A DNA stretch of 64,000 nt from Lutibacter sp. GTDB taxonomy: Bacteria > Bacteroidota > Bacteroidia > Flavobacteriales > Flavobacteriaceae. The position numbers and the translations under genes are program-made. Shown here one piece after another: positions 36,561-45,533 of this stretch. The stretch's first letter is position 1. Each line of letters opens with the position of its first letter. The notes beneath the pieces were generated by a model. The model had not been told where the DNA came from and ran no database searches. It saw only the letters and a program-made list of their open reading frames with translations. The DNA lies in NCBI RefSeq assembly GCF_030692605.1, contig NZ_JAUYUD010000085.1, positions 1 through 64,000 of the forward strand, given 5' to 3'.

Positions 36561-37332
36561 ATTAAATCATAAAGTTACGTTGATTGGTGCGGGTCCAGGC
36601 GATCCCGATTTAATCACAGTAAAAGGAGTAAAAGCCCTCGAAAATGCAAATGTTGTTTTATTTGACGCTTTGATAAATAGAGAGTTGTTGAAATATGCGC
36701 CAAATGCAAAACGAATTTTTGTTGGAAAACGAAAAGGAATGCACAGTTATTCACAAGATGAAATTAATGAACTAATAGTAAAAAGTGCTTTTGAATATGG
36801 AAATGCGGTTCGTTTAAAAGGCGGAGATTCATTTGTTTTTGGAAGGGGAGCTGAAGAAATAGAATATATTGAATCTTTTGGAATTGAAACGGAAGTTATT
36901 TCAGGTATTTCTTCTGCAATAGCGGTTCCCACAAGTATAGGAATTCCTTTAACAAAAAGAGGTGTTTCAGAAAGTTTTTGGGTATTAACAGGCACAACAT
37001 CTGAGAGGAAACTTTCTAATGATGTTTATTTAGCGGCACAATCTACCGCAACTGTTGTAATTTTAATGGGGATGAGTAAGTTAAGTGAGATTGTTTCAAT
37101 CTTTAAAAAATTTAACAAAAATGATGTTCCAACTGCCATTATTCAAAATGGAACAACGGCAAATGAAAAAATAGGAGTTGGAACCATCGATTCAATTTTG
37201 GAAGTTGTTGCGCAAAATAAATTATCTTCTCCAGCAATTATTGTTATTGGTGAGGTGGTAAAAGAGAGTAATAAATTACGTTTTTTCTATGAGAATATCA
37301 TTCTAGAAAGCAAACAATTTCAACCAGTTTAA
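36550..37332 (+). CDS. cobA: Uroporphyrinogen-III C-methyltransferase
   Basis: SUMT makes precorrin-2, the first step from uroporphyrinogen III to siroheme. It has the SAM-site LIGAGPGDPDLITVKG at the N terminus, RLKGGDSFVFGRGAEE and IGIPLTKRGVSESFWVLTG. I chose the second ATG (36550, 260 residues), overlapping the reductase by 11 bases; ATG 36538 is also open. It supplies siroheme to the enzyme encoded just upstream, together with the next gene. Confidence 0.92.
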   Translation: MNPKLNHKVTLIGAGPGDPDLITVKGVKALENANVVLFDALINRELLKYAPNAKRIFVGKRKGMHSYSQDEINELIVKSAFEYGNAVRLKGGDSFVFGRGAEEIEYIESFGIETEVISGISSAIAVPTSIGIPLTKRGVSESFWVLTGTTSERKLSNDVYLAAQSTATVVILMGMSKLSEIVSIFKKFNKNDVPTAIIQNGTTANEKIGVGTIDSILEVVAQNKLSSPAIIVIGEVVKESNKLRFFYENIILESKQFQPV

Positions 37333-37434
37333 GTTTATTGTCATTTCTGCAAAGGTAGGAATAACTACAAAATTAAATTAGAACAAAAATAAAAACGTGT
37401 ATTGAATTCTGGGTAGAAAAAACAACAAAGTAAA

Positions 37435-38010
37435 ATGAATCAAAACGAGTTATATCCAATTTTTTTAAAAGTTTCTCAATTAAATGTGCTAATTGTTGGA
37501 GGAGGAACCGTGGCTTTGGAGAAATTATCATTTTTGTTAAAATCGAGTCCAAACGCAAATGTTATGGTTGTTTCCATTGATTTTGACGAAGCGTTGTTGG
37601 AACTTATAGCTAAATTTAATATTTCAATTGTTAAATCAAGTTACAATAAATCGCTGCTAAAAGATATGCAATTAATAATAGCCGCGACCAACAATCCCCA
37701 CATAAATAAACAGATTTATGTCGATTCTAAGGCTGAGAATATTTTAATAAATGTTGCCGATACACCGAAATTGTGCGATTTTTATTTAGGCGGAATTGTT
37801 ACTAAAGGAAATATTAAAATCGCGATTTCAACAAACGGAAAATCGCCAACGTTAGCAAAACGATTGCGTCAGTTTTTTGAAGAAGTTATTCCTGATAATA
37901 TTGAAGAATTAGCCGAAAACCTGAATTTATATAGAAATACCATAAAAGGAGAATTTTCGAATAAAGTTTCAAAATTGAATGAATTAACCAAGAGTTTACT
38001 TTCAAAATAG
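37435..38010 (+). CDS. Precorrin-2 dehydrogenase / sirohydrochlorin ferrochelatase
   Basis: A Met8p/CysG-N-type protein of 191 residues, which oxidises precorrin-2 and inserts iron to finish siroheme. The NAD-binding motif NVLIVGGGTVALEKLSFLL lies near residue 14, and DTPKLCDFYLGGIVTKGNIKIAISTNGKSPTLAKRLR-type sequence holds the active site. The 102-base gap upstream contains a short 'tcatttctgcaaaggtagga' repeat. Confidence 0.9.
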   Translation: MNQNELYPIFLKVSQLNVLIVGGGTVALEKLSFLLKSSPNANVMVVSIDFDEALLELIAKFNISIVKSSYNKSLLKDMQLIIAATNNPHINKQIYVDSKAENILINVADTPKLCDFYLGGIVTKGNIKIAISTNGKSPTLAKRLRQFFEEVIPDNIEELAENLNLYRNTIKGEFSNKVSKLNELTKSLLSK

Positions 38011-38088
38011 ATATAATTTGGAATTCACTTGTAATTAAACATCTTATTCCGTTTATTTGCAGTTAAGTTCATAAACACATTGATATTA

Positions 38089-38193
38089 GTTATTAAGAAA
38101 GGCAGAGGGAATAGACCTGTTGAAGCCTTAGCAACCCTTTAGAAATAAAGAAGGTGCTACGTTCTACCGCAAAATTTATTGTGGGAAGATAAC
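38089..38193 (+). promoter_or_regulatory. SAM-I (S-box) riboswitch upstream of metH
   Basis: P1 pairs GTTATT (38089-38094) with GATAAC (38188-38193). The core AGAAAGGCAGAGGGAATAGA, TGAAGCCTTAGCAACC and AAGGTGCTACGTTCTACC matches the S-box and closely resembles the copy before metX-thrA. Both copies are preceded by a similar promoter (...TTTATTTGCAGTTAAGTTC... here). Confidence 0.9.
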
Positions 38194-38240
38194 ATAAGAA
38201 AAACTTCATAAAGTAGATTCTTCTTTTTTAATAATTATTT

Positions 38241-38322
38241 GAGCGTTACCACAAGTGGTCGGGCTTTTTGCTATATCTTTTTTTCAAAAAGGATGTCGCT
38301 ACAATCCCTAACGCAAAATACA
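38241..38322 (-). repeat. Dispersed intergenic repeat (family R), copy 2
   Basis: Reverse-oriented copy between the SAM-I riboswitch and metH. It has the family ends (GCGTTACC... and ...CCCTAACGC) and the central AAAAAGGATGTCGC / GATATAGC blocks. It would lie inside the metH mRNA leader, so it may alter how the riboswitch signal reaches the gene. Confidence 0.8.
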
Positions 38323-38341
38323 TAAGCTTAAAAAAATAAGA

Positions 38342-39361
38342 ATGAGTAGTATACAAGAAGAAATAAAAAAGAGAATTTTAGTGTTAGATGGTGCAATGGG
38401 TACTATGATTCAGCAATATAAATTTTCGGAAGAAGACTATAGAGGAACACAATTTAAAGATTTTCATATTTCGGTAAAAGGAAATAATGATATGCTTTCC
38501 ATAACTCAACCCGATTCTATCAAAGAAATTCATAGAAAATATTTAGAAGCTGGAGCTGATATTATTGAAACAAATACTTTTTCAAGCACAACCATTGCAA
38601 TGGCCGATTATGAAATGGAGCAATATGTATATGAAATTAATTATCAATCAGCGAAAATAGCAAAAGAAGTGGTAGAAGAATTTACAAAATTAAATCCTTC
38701 AAAACCACGTTTTATTGCAGGTTCTATCGGTCCAACAAACCGAACAGCAAGTATGTCGCCTGATGTAAATGATCCTGGTTTTAGAGCGGTAACTTTTAAC
38801 GATTTACGGATAGCTTATAAACAACAAGTTGAAGCATTAATTGATGGCGGAGTAGATGTGTTATTGGTTGAAACGGTTTTTGATACTTTGAATGCAAAAG
38901 CAGCACTTTTTGCGATTGAAGAAGTTAAGGATGAAAGAAATATAGCGATTCCAATTATGCTAAGTGGAACAATTACTGATGCTAGTGGAAGAACATTATC
39001 TGGTCAAACTGCTGAAGCATTTTTAATTTCAGTTTCTCATATTCCATTGTTAACTATAGGTTTTAATTGTGCATTAGGAGCAAGTCAGTTAACGCCTCAT
39101 TTAGAAGTATTGGCTCAAAAATCTGATTTAAGAATTTCGGCGCATCCAAATGCGGGTTTACCAAATGCTTTTGGAGAATATGACGAAACGCCACAACAAA
39201 TGGCAAGTCAAATTAAAGAATATTTAGACAAGAATTTGATAAATATAATTGGTGGTTGTTGCGGTACAACACCTGCACATATTAAAGCAATTGCAGATTT
39301 AGTGAAAAATTATAAACCAAGAAGCCCCCTAGCTCCCGAAGGGGAATTTAACGGTGTTTAA
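38342..39361 (+). CDS. metH: Methionine synthase, homocysteine-binding part (split MetH)
   Basis: A 339-residue homocysteine-binding domain of cobalamin-dependent methionine synthase. The zinc cysteines are in [11 protein letters not shown] and [13 protein letters not shown]; the N terminus [15 protein letters not shown] is typical. It is encoded separately from the rest of MetH, an arrangement common in Bacteroidota. The last 13 residues ([12 protein letters not shown] preceded by Arg) are encoded by an inserted GC-rich palindrome, so the original stop was probably different. Confidence 0.93.
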   Translation: MSSIQEEIKKRILVLDGAMGTMIQQYKFSEEDYRGTQFKDFHISVKGNNDMLSITQPDSIKEIHRKYLEAGADIIETNTFSSTTIAMADYEMEQYVYEINYQSAKIAKEVVEEFTKLNPSKPRFIAGSIGPTNRTASMSPDVNDPGFRAVTFNDLRIAYKQQVEALIDGGVDVLLVETVFDTLNAKAALFAIEEVKDERNIAIPIMLSGTITDASGRTLSGQTAEAFLISVSHIPLLTIGFNCALGASQLTPHLEVLAQKSDLRISAHPNAGLPNAFGEYDETPQQMASQIKEYLDKNLINIIGGCCGTTPAHIKAIADLVKNYKPRSPLAPEGEFNGV

Positions 39362-39456
39362 AAAGTTTTATTTGTTTAAAAAAGACACAATTAATGCAAG
39401 ACGATATAAAAAATAATAAAAACAATTTTGTTCCCCCTTTGGGGGCTAGGGGGCTA
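39322..39456. repeat. Inverted pair of GC-rich palindromes (family P, copies e and f) at the metH split
   Basis: Forward copy 39322-39348 is translated as the C terminus of the first MetH protein. Reverse copy 39431-39456 is translated as [11 protein letters not shown] near the start of the second. About 80 bases lie between, with the first stop and the second start. The pair therefore edits both protein ends. Confidence 0.85.
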
Positions 39457-42400
39457 AAACTTTCTGGATTAGAACCTTTGGTAATTACTCCTGAAAGTAA
39501 TTTTATAAATGTTGGTGAGCGCACGAATGTTGCAGGCTCTCGTAAATTTTTACGTCTAATAAAGGATGAAAAATTTGATGAAGCCTTGGCAATTGCACGT
39601 CATCAAGTTGATGGTGGGGCTCAAATTATCGACATTAATATGGACGATGGTTTGTTAGATGGAAAAGAATCGATGGTTCGTTTTATGAACTTAATTGCTG
39701 CAGAACCTGATATTGCTCGTGTTCCTATAATGATTGACAGCTCAAAATGGGAAATAATTGAAGCCGGTTTACAAGTTGCTCAAGGAAAATGTGTGGTAAA
39801 TTCTATTAGTTTAAAAGAAGGAGAAGAACAATTCATTTATCATGCAACATTGATAAAAAGGTACGGAGCAGCAGTAATTGTGATGGCTTTTGATGAAGTA
39901 GGGCAAGCCGATAATTATGAAAGAAGAATTGAAATTGCAAAACGTTCGTATAAAATATTGGTGGACATTGTCCACTTTCCTTCCGAAGATATTATTTTCG
40001 ATTTAAATATATTTCCTGTAGCAACCGGAATGGATGAGCATAAACGAAATGCCATCGATTTTATTGAAGCCACACGTTGGGTTAGAGAAAATTTACCAAA
40101 TGTTAGTGTGAGTGGGGGCGTTAGTAACGTTTCGTTTTCATTTAGAGGAAACGATGCAGTTAGAGAAGCAATGCATTCGGTTTTTTTATATCATGCTATA
40201 AAAGCAGGTATGAATATAGGAATTGTAAATCCTGCACTATTAGAGGTTTACGATGAAATTCCGAAAGATTTATTAGAACGTGTTGAAGATGTTATTTTAA
40301 ATAGAAGAGACGATGCAACAGAACGTTTATTAGATTTTGCAGAAAGTGTAATAAGTACTTCGAAAGAACGCAAAATTGATTTGTCATGGCGTGAAAAACC
40401 ATTACAAGATAAAATTACACATTCTTTGGTAAAAGGATTGGATGAGTTTATTGTTGAAGATGTTGAAGAAGCCAGAAAACAAGCTAAAAAGCCAATTGAA
40501 GTTATTGAACAAAACTTGATGATTGGAATGAATGTAGTTGGAGATTTGTTTGGTTCAGGTAAAATGTTTTTGCCACAAGTTGTGAAATCTGCTCGCGTTA
40601 TGAAAAGAGCTGTGGCTTATTTGTTACCGTTTATTGATGCAGCAAAAAGCCCCCTAACCCCCAAAGGGGGAATTAAAACTACGCAACATTGGGAAACTGC
40701 CGATCCTTTGAATTACGGATTGTTAAAAGAGTTTGCCTTTAAGATGCGTAATGAACCGACTGATGCGGAAAGGATTTTATGGGGTGTTTTAAGTGGAAAA
40801 AAACTAGATGGTTATAAAATAAGAAGGCAACATATAATTGGGAATTACATTGCAGATTTTATTTGTTTAAAAACGAATTTAATTATTGAAATTGACGGAT
40901 TAATTCATCAATTGCCAGAAAACAAAGATAAGGATGAGGTTAGGCAAAAATGGTTAGAAGATGAAGGATTTAAAGTTATACGTTTTACAAATAAAGAAGT
41001 TTTACTTAATCTTGATTTTGTATTATCAGAAATAACAAAAGCTTTAAAAGCTTCCCCTTCGGGGACAGGAGGGGCTGGTAAAATTTTATTAGCTACGGTT
41101 AAGGGTGATGTGCACGATATTGGTAAAAATATTGTTGGTGTGGTTTTAGCTTGCAATAATTATGAGATTATTGATTTGGGTGTGATGGTCTCTCCACAAA
41201 AAATAATTGAAACAGCAAAAGCTGAAAATGTAGACATAATTGGGTTGAGTGGTTTAATTACTCCGTCATTAGATGAAATGGTTTATTTAGCGAAAGAAAT
41301 GGCACGGCAAAATTTTGAAGTTCCGTTATTGATTGGTGGTGCAACTACTTCAAAGGCACATACTGCTGTAAAAATTGACCCTCAATATAAAAACGCCGTT
41401 GTTCATGTTCACGATGCTTCAAGAGCTGTAACTGTAGTTGGTGATTTATTGAATAACAAAATAAATAAAAAATATATTGGTGATATTAAAGCGGATTATG
41501 TAAAAGTTCGTGATGGATATTTAAATCGGTCTAAACAGAAAGAATATTTATCGTTAGCTGATGCAAGAAAAAATAAGTTTAAAATTGATTGGAAAAACAC
41601 AAATATTCCAACACCAAAGTATATTGGAACACAGGTTTTTGAAGATTTTGATTTAACTAAGTTAGTTGATTATATAGATTGGAGTCCGTTTTTTAGAACG
41701 TGGGAACTGGCAGGAAAATATCCTGCTATTTTAACTGATGAAGTTGTAGGTGAAGAGGCTACTAATTTATTTTCAGATGCAAAGTTGTTATTGGCAAAAA
41801 TTTTAGACGAGAATTTACTAACTGCAAAAGCTGTTTTTGGAATTTTTCCTGCAAATACTGTTGAAGATGATATTGAAGTGTATGTAGATTCAACAAGAAG
41901 CGAGGTAAATGTTAAGTTTGTAACGTTGCGTCAACAACTAAAAAAGAAAGAAGGAATTCCGAGTATTGCATTGTCCGATTTTATAGCCCCAAAGGAAACG
42001 GGAATCAAAGATTATGTAGGCGCTTTCTGCGTATCAACAGGTTTTGGAACGGCAGAATTAGCTTCAGAATATGAAAAAGATCACGACGATTATAACTCGA
42101 TTATGATAAAAGCGTTGGCCGACAGGTTAGCAGAAGCTTTCGCAGAATATTTGCATAAAAAAGTAAGAACCGAATATTGGGGCTATACTTCAAAAGAAAA
42201 ATTATCTAACGAAGAATTAATTAAAGAAAGTTATAAAGGAATTCGTCCTGCCCCTGGTTATCCTGCTTGTCCAGATCATACAGAAAAGTTGACAATTTGG
42301 AAATTATTGAGTGTAAAAGAAACCATTGGAGTTGAGCTAACAGATAGTTTAGCAATGTGGCCTGCAGCATCAGTCTCAGGCTATTATTTTGCAAATGAAC

Positions 42401-42519
42401 ACGCTAAATATTTTGGTTTAGGAAAAATAACAGAAGAACAGGTTAAAGATTTCTCAATTAGAAAAAAGATGGTTTTAGCAGAGGCGAAAAAATGGTTAAT
42501 GCCTAATTTGGCTGAATAA
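39394..42519 (+). CDS. metH: Methionine synthase, folate/cobalamin/reactivation part, with an inserted DUF559 nuclease domain
   Basis: 1041 residues against about 890 for relatives. Order: pterin-binding domain ([14 protein letters not shown], residue 42); cobalamin cap helices ([19 protein letters not shown]); then an inserted block (about 418-563); cobalamin Rossmann domain (DVHDIGKN His-on motif); and the reactivation domain ([12 protein letters not shown]). The insert begins SPLTPKGG and ends SPSGTGG, both palindrome-encoded. It encloses a DUF559/Vsr-like fold: [35 protein letters not shown]. It sits exactly in the cap/cobalamin linker, so both functions could survive. Confidence 0.92.
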   Translation: MQDDIKNNKNNFVPPLGARGLKLSGLEPLVITPESNFINVGERTNVAGSRKFLRLIKDEKFDEALAIARHQVDGGAQIIDINMDDGLLDGKESMVRFMNLIAAEPDIARVPIMIDSSKWEIIEAGLQVAQGKCVVNSISLKEGEEQFIYHATLIKRYGAAVIVMAFDEVGQADNYERRIEIAKRSYKILVDIVHFPSEDIIFDLNIFPVATGMDEHKRNAIDFIEATRWVRENLPNVSVSGGVSNVSFSFRGNDAVREAMHSVFLYHAIKAGMNIGIVNPALLEVYDEIPKDLLERVEDVILNRRDDATERLLDFAESVISTSKERKIDLSWREKPLQDKITHSLVKGLDEFIVEDVEEARKQAKKPIEVIEQNLMIGMNVVGDLFGSGKMFLPQVVKSARVMKRAVAYLLPFIDAAKSPLTPKGGIKTTQHWETADPLNYGLLKEFAFKMRNEPTDAERILWGVLSGKKLDGYKIRRQHIIGNYIADFICLKTNLIIEIDGLIHQLPENKDKDEVRQKWLEDEGFKVIRFTNKEVLLNLDFVLSEITKALKASPSGTGGAGKILLATVKGDVHDIGKNIVGVVLACNNYEIIDLGVMVSPQKIIETAKAENVDIIGLSGLITPSLDEMVYLAKEMARQNFEVPLLIGGATTSKAHTAVKIDPQYKNAVVHVHDASRAVTVVGDLLNNKINKKYIGDIKADYVKVRDGYLNRSKQKEYLSLADARKNKFKIDWKNTNIPTPKYIGTQVFEDFDLTKLVDYIDWSPFFRTWELAGKYPAILTDEVVGEEATNLFSDAKLLLAKILDENLLTAKAVFGIFPANTVEDDIEVYVDSTRSEVNVKFVTLRQQLKKKEGIPSIALSDFIAPKETGIKDYVGAFCVSTGFGTAELASEYEKDHDDYNSIMIKALADRLAEAFAEYLHKKVRTEYWGYTSKEKLSNEELIKESYKGIRPAPGYPACPDHTEKLTIWKLLSVKETIGVELTDSLAMWPAASVSGYYFANEHAKYFGLGKITEEQVKDFSIRKKMVLAEAKKWLMPNLAE
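40648..41077 (+). mobile_element. Palindrome-flanked DUF559 nuclease insertion inside metH
   Basis: A 430-base block bounded by a forward palindrome (40648-40673, AGCCCCCTAACCCCC-AAA-GGGGG) and a degenerate reverse one (41050-41077, CTTCCCC-TTC-GGGG...GGAGGGGCT). It encodes a DUF559 nuclease domain in frame with metH. Likely PD-(D/E)xK residues are the Asp of YIADF and the acids of IIEIDG; His follows in GLIHQ. An internal ATG at 40744 could start a separate product. It is best described as a candidate nuclease-bearing mobile element that keeps its host frame open. Mobility is inferred, not shown. Confidence 0.7.
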
Positions 42520-42652
42520 GCCCCCTAACCCCCGAAGGGGGGACAGAGCGTAAAAGAAATGTTCAGTGAACATTTTTAGCGATAGGGCAGCTGGCGAGAT
42601 GGGTTTTAAAAGGCAAAAGAATGAATTCCCCTCTTGAGAGGGGTTAGGGGTG
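42518..42652. repeat. Inverted pair of GC-rich palindromes (family P, copies i and j) after metH
   Basis: Forward copy 42518-42542 starts within the TAA stop of metH; reverse copy 42625-42652 carries the CCCCTC-TTGA-GAGGGG loop variant. The 82 bases between them include the dyad AAATGTTCAGTGAACATTT. No coding frame is evident. Confidence 0.85.
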
Positions 42653-43066
42653 TGTTTTTATTGAAAGTTTTTAAGATTAAATGCAAGTATAAAAAAATAG
42701 GTTGCGTTAGCGATTGAAGTGGCATCCTTTTTAAATTTGACAAACGTCATTACGAGGAGTGTGTGACGAAGTAATCTTTTGATTTAAGCAGATTGCCACA
42801 AACTTAAAAAAGTTTTCGCGATGACAATTTTAAAAATAGTATTGGAAATCGAAGCCGTTGCAAATCATAATTCGTAATTATAAAATTTAAGATTAGTTTG
42901 CATTAGCGATTGAAGTGGCGTCCTTTTTTGGAGTGCAACAGAAAAAAAGATATAACGGAAAGCGCGACCTGAAAGGGAATGCCCAAAATAAATTATCAAA
43001 TGATAATTAAAAATTTAAAACGTATTAATTTCCTTCCTCATTGGAAGGATTAAGGATGGGATAAAA
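42653..43066. repeat. Repeat-rich gap between metH and metF
   Basis: No gene is seen. The gap holds a truncated family R repeat (42701-42735), then a different element with inverted ends (CGTCATTACGAGG at 42745 and TTTTCGCGATGAC ending 42824), then a fuller family R copy (42898-42992, forward). A weak reverse palindrome (43030-43060, CCTTCC-TCATT-GGAAGG, TTAAGGATGGG) lies just before the metF ATG. The second element appears to have inserted between the two family R copies or split one. Confidence 0.75.
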
Positions 43067-44020
43067 ATGAAAGTAACAGAACATATAAAACAAGCAAACG
43101 GAAAAACATTGTTTTCTTTTGAAATTGTACCTCCTCAAAAGGGGCAGAACATACAAGAATTGTATAATAACATCGATCCGTTAATGGAATTTAAACCTCC
43201 ATTTATAGATGTAACTACATCGAGAGAAGAACATATTTATATTGAAAAAAGCGGATTGTTGGATCGGAAAATAACAAGAATGAGACCTGGAACTGTAGGA
43301 ATTTGCGCATCATTAAAATATAAATATAATGTAGATGCAATTCCTCATGTATTGTGTGGAGGTTTTACCATGGAAGAGACTGAATATTTGTTAGTCGATT
43401 GTCATTATTTAGGATTAGATAATGTAATGGCTTTACGTGGTGATGCCATGAAACACGAAACGTATTTTACAGCAACAAAAAATGGTCATCAATATGCTTC
43501 TGAGTTGGTTGGTCAAATTAAAGATTTAAACCGAGGAAAATATTTGCATGAAATTATTGAAACACCTTATAATTCTGATTTTTGTGTTGGAGTTGCAGGG
43601 TATCCAGAGAAACATATTGAATCTCCTAGCTTAGATTCAGATTTGAGAAGATTGAAAGAAAAAGTTGATGCAGGAGCCGATTATGTGGTAACTCAAATGT
43701 TTTTTGATAATAAAAAATATTTTGATTTTGTTGAAAAAGCTCGTGCTATTGGTATAACAGTACCAATAATTCCTGGAATTAAACCTATTGCAATTCATAG
43801 ACATTTACAAGTGCTTCCTCAGGTTTTTAAATTAGATTTACCTGAAATATTGGTAAATGAGGTTGAGAAATGTGAAACAAACAAACAAGTGAAAGAAGTT
43901 GGCGTTAGATGGGCAATAGAGCAATGCAAAGAATTGATAGCTAATAATGTGCCCGTGGTTCATTTTTATTCAATGGGCAAGTCAGATAATATTAAGGAGA
44001 TAGCTTCAGCAATTTTTTAA
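43067..44020 (+). CDS. metF: 5,10-methylenetetrahydrofolate reductase
   Basis: MetF reduces methylene-THF to the methyl-THF used by MetH. The 317-residue TIM barrel has the catalytic Glu in FSFEIVPPQKGQN, VTTSREEHIYIEKSG, the folate-site NVMALRGDAMKHE and VTQMFFDNKKYFDF. It directly follows split metH in the same direction; the repeat-rich 547-base gap may separate their expression. Confidence 0.95.
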   Translation: MKVTEHIKQANGKTLFSFEIVPPQKGQNIQELYNNIDPLMEFKPPFIDVTTSREEHIYIEKSGLLDRKITRMRPGTVGICASLKYKYNVDAIPHVLCGGFTMEETEYLLVDCHYLGLDNVMALRGDAMKHETYFTATKNGHQYASELVGQIKDLNRGKYLHEIIETPYNSDFCVGVAGYPEKHIESPSLDSDLRRLKEKVDAGADYVVTQMFFDNKKYFDFVEKARAIGITVPIIPGIKPIAIHRHLQVLPQVFKLDLPEILVNEVEKCETNKQVKEVGVRWAIEQCKELIANNVPVVHFYSMGKSDNIKEIASAIF

Positions 44021-44090
44021 GATTACTTTTGTTAATAGAATTATAAATAAAAGTAATGTTTAGTCGATGAAATTGGTTAATTATTTGTTT

Positions 44091-44098
44091 ACTTTTGT
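44091..44098 (+). promoter_or_regulatory. Candidate -7 element of trxA
   Basis: TACTTTTG matches TAnnTTTG and lies 38 bases before the trxA ATG. A TTG exists 14 bases further upstream, which is shorter than the usual spacer. Confidence 0.45.
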
Positions 44099-44136
44099 AT
44101 CAATTAAAATCGAAATAATAATTAAAAACATATAGT

Positions 44137-44454
44137 ATGGCTTTAGAAGTTACAGATGCAACATTTGAAAAAGAAGTATTACAAGCAACTACACCAGTAA
44201 TGGTCGATTTTTGGGCAGCTTGGTGTGGACCTTGTAGAATGGTTGCTCCAATCATGGATCAATTAACAGCTGAATATGAAGGTAGAGCTTCAATTGTTAA
44301 GGTTGATGTTGATGCTAATCAAGAATTTGCTGCAAAGTACGGTGTAAGAAATATTCCAACTGTTTTAGTGTTTAAAAATGGTGAAGTTGTTGAAAAACAA
44401 GTTGGAGTTGCTCCAAAAGCTACATACGCACAAAAAATAGATGCACATTTGTAA
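44137..44454 (+). CDS. trxA: Thioredoxin
   Basis: A 105-residue cytoplasmic dithiol reductase with the active site DFWAAWCGPCRMVAP at residues 25-39 and the cis-Pro in RNIPTVLVFKNGE. Among other roles, thioredoxin is the electron donor of PAPS reductase, and it lies downstream of the sulfur genes. It is monocistronic, with its own promoter and terminator. Confidence 0.96.
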   Translation: MALEVTDATFEKEVLQATTPVMVDFWAAWCGPCRMVAPIMDQLTAEYEGRASIVKVDVDANQEFAAKYGVRNIPTVLVFKNGEVVEKQVGVAPKATYAQKIDAHL

Positions 44455-44479
44455 AATGTAAAATTTTACTAAATTTTTT

Positions 44480-44514
44480 AAGGCTTGGCAATTTGTCAAG
44501 CCTTTTCTTTTAAA
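44480..44514 (+). terminator. trxA terminator
   Basis: AAGGCTTG (44480-44487) pairs with CAAGCCTT (44497-44504), followed by the T-rich tract TTCTTTT. It lies 26 bases after the trxA stop. Confidence 0.8.
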
Positions 44515-44545
44515 ATAGTATATTTACAATTAGTTGTCCGTTTAA

Positions 44546-45469
44546 ATGAAAAGCATAGAAACTAAACATATATCTGATTTTAATAACTTAGAATTGCTTG
44601 CAAAACAGGTAGTTGAAGGGTTTATTACCGGAATGCACAAAAGCCCTTTTCACGGTTTTTCTGTTGAATTTGCTGAGCACAGATTGTATAATAACGGAGA
44701 AAGCACCCAACATATTGATTGGAAATTATATGCTAAAACCCAAAAGAAGTTTGTAAAACGATTTGAAGAAGAAACCAATTTACGCTGTCATTTAGTTATT
44801 GATAATTCGGCATCAATGAATTTTCCTATTATTAAAAATCAATCGATTAAAAACCTGTCTAAAATTAGTTTTTCAGTGCTAGCATCTGCGGCTTTAATGG
44901 AAATATTAAAAAGACAAAGAGATGCCGTTGGATTGAGTATTTATACCAATAAAAATGATTATTTCGCTGCAGCAAAAGGAAGCGACAGGCATCGGAGAAT
45001 GTTATTGGCTCAATTGGAAGTGATATTAAATGAAACTTCAAAATTAACTACCGATACTTATAAAGCGTTGCATGAAATTTCTGAAAAAATACACAGAAGG
45101 TCATTAATTTTTTTATTTACCGATATGTTTCAATCAGATAAAAAAGAGGAAGAATTATTTGAAGCATTAAGGCATCTTAAATACAACAAACATGAGGTTG
45201 TTTTGTTTCATACATACGACGGAAAATTAGAATTGGAATTTGATTTTGAGAATTCACCGAAAAAATTCATCGATGTTGAGACTGGTGATGAAATAAATTT
45301 ATACGCACATTCGGTTCAAAAGGAATATAAAATAGCTGTAGAAAACTATTTTAAACATTTAAAACTGAAATGCTTGCAATATAAAATTGATTATGTGCCA
45401 GTGGACATTCATAAAGGGTTTCATCAAATTTTAAGTGCCTATTTAATTAGTAGAAAAAGATTTTTATAA
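44546..45469 (+). CDS. DUF58 domain protein
   Basis: A 307-residue DUF58 protein with a von Willebrand A-like fold. The family core GESTQHIDWKLYAKTQKKFVKRF-type region lies near residue 52, and a MIDAS-like DNSASMNF follows at about 92. DUF58 proteins commonly work with MoxR AAA+ ATPases in envelope or chaperone processes. No moxR gene adjoins here, so the partner is elsewhere. There is no membrane segment. Confidence 0.85.
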   Translation: MKSIETKHISDFNNLELLAKQVVEGFITGMHKSPFHGFSVEFAEHRLYNNGESTQHIDWKLYAKTQKKFVKRFEEETNLRCHLVIDNSASMNFPIIKNQSIKNLSKISFSVLASAALMEILKRQRDAVGLSIYTNKNDYFAAAKGSDRHRRMLLAQLEVILNETSKLTTDTYKALHEISEKIHRRSLIFLFTDMFQSDKKEEELFEALRHLKYNKHEVVLFHTYDGKLELEFDFENSPKKFIDVETGDEINLYAHSVQKEYKIAVENYFKHLKLKCLQYKIDYVPVDIHKGFHQILSAYLISRKRFL

Positions 45470-45485
45470 TTAATTTTGAAATCTC

Positions 45486-45516
45486 TTTGCAAATACAAAA
45501 AACACAGTTATATTTG
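45486..45516 (+). promoter_or_regulatory. tRNA-Asp promoter
   Basis: TTTG at 45486-45489, exactly 19 bases, then TATATTTG at 45509-45516, a full match to the Bacteroidota consensus. The mature tRNA begins 18 bases further on. Confidence 0.8.
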
Positions 45517-45533
45517 CATCCGCTAACAGCAAC

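Noticed and set aside
40648-41077. Intein in methionine synthase
   Set aside because: No Cys/Ser at the entry, no C-terminal His-Asn plus nucleophile, and no splicing blocks; the domain is DUF559-like, not a LAGLIDADG or HNH intein nuclease.
40908-41156. Minus-strand 82-residue frame across the metH insert
   Set aside because: It is the shadow of the nuclease and cobalamin domains, with no start context or family resemblance.
38342-42519. Split metH as a frameshifted pseudogene
   Set aside because: Each part has its own start, intact motifs and sensible domain limits, and a two-gene MetH is usual in Bacteroidota.
44022-44057. Hairpin ATTACTTTT/AAAAGTAAT after metF as a terminator
   Set aside because: No T-tract follows and the stem is wholly A/T-rich; support is too weak to list it.
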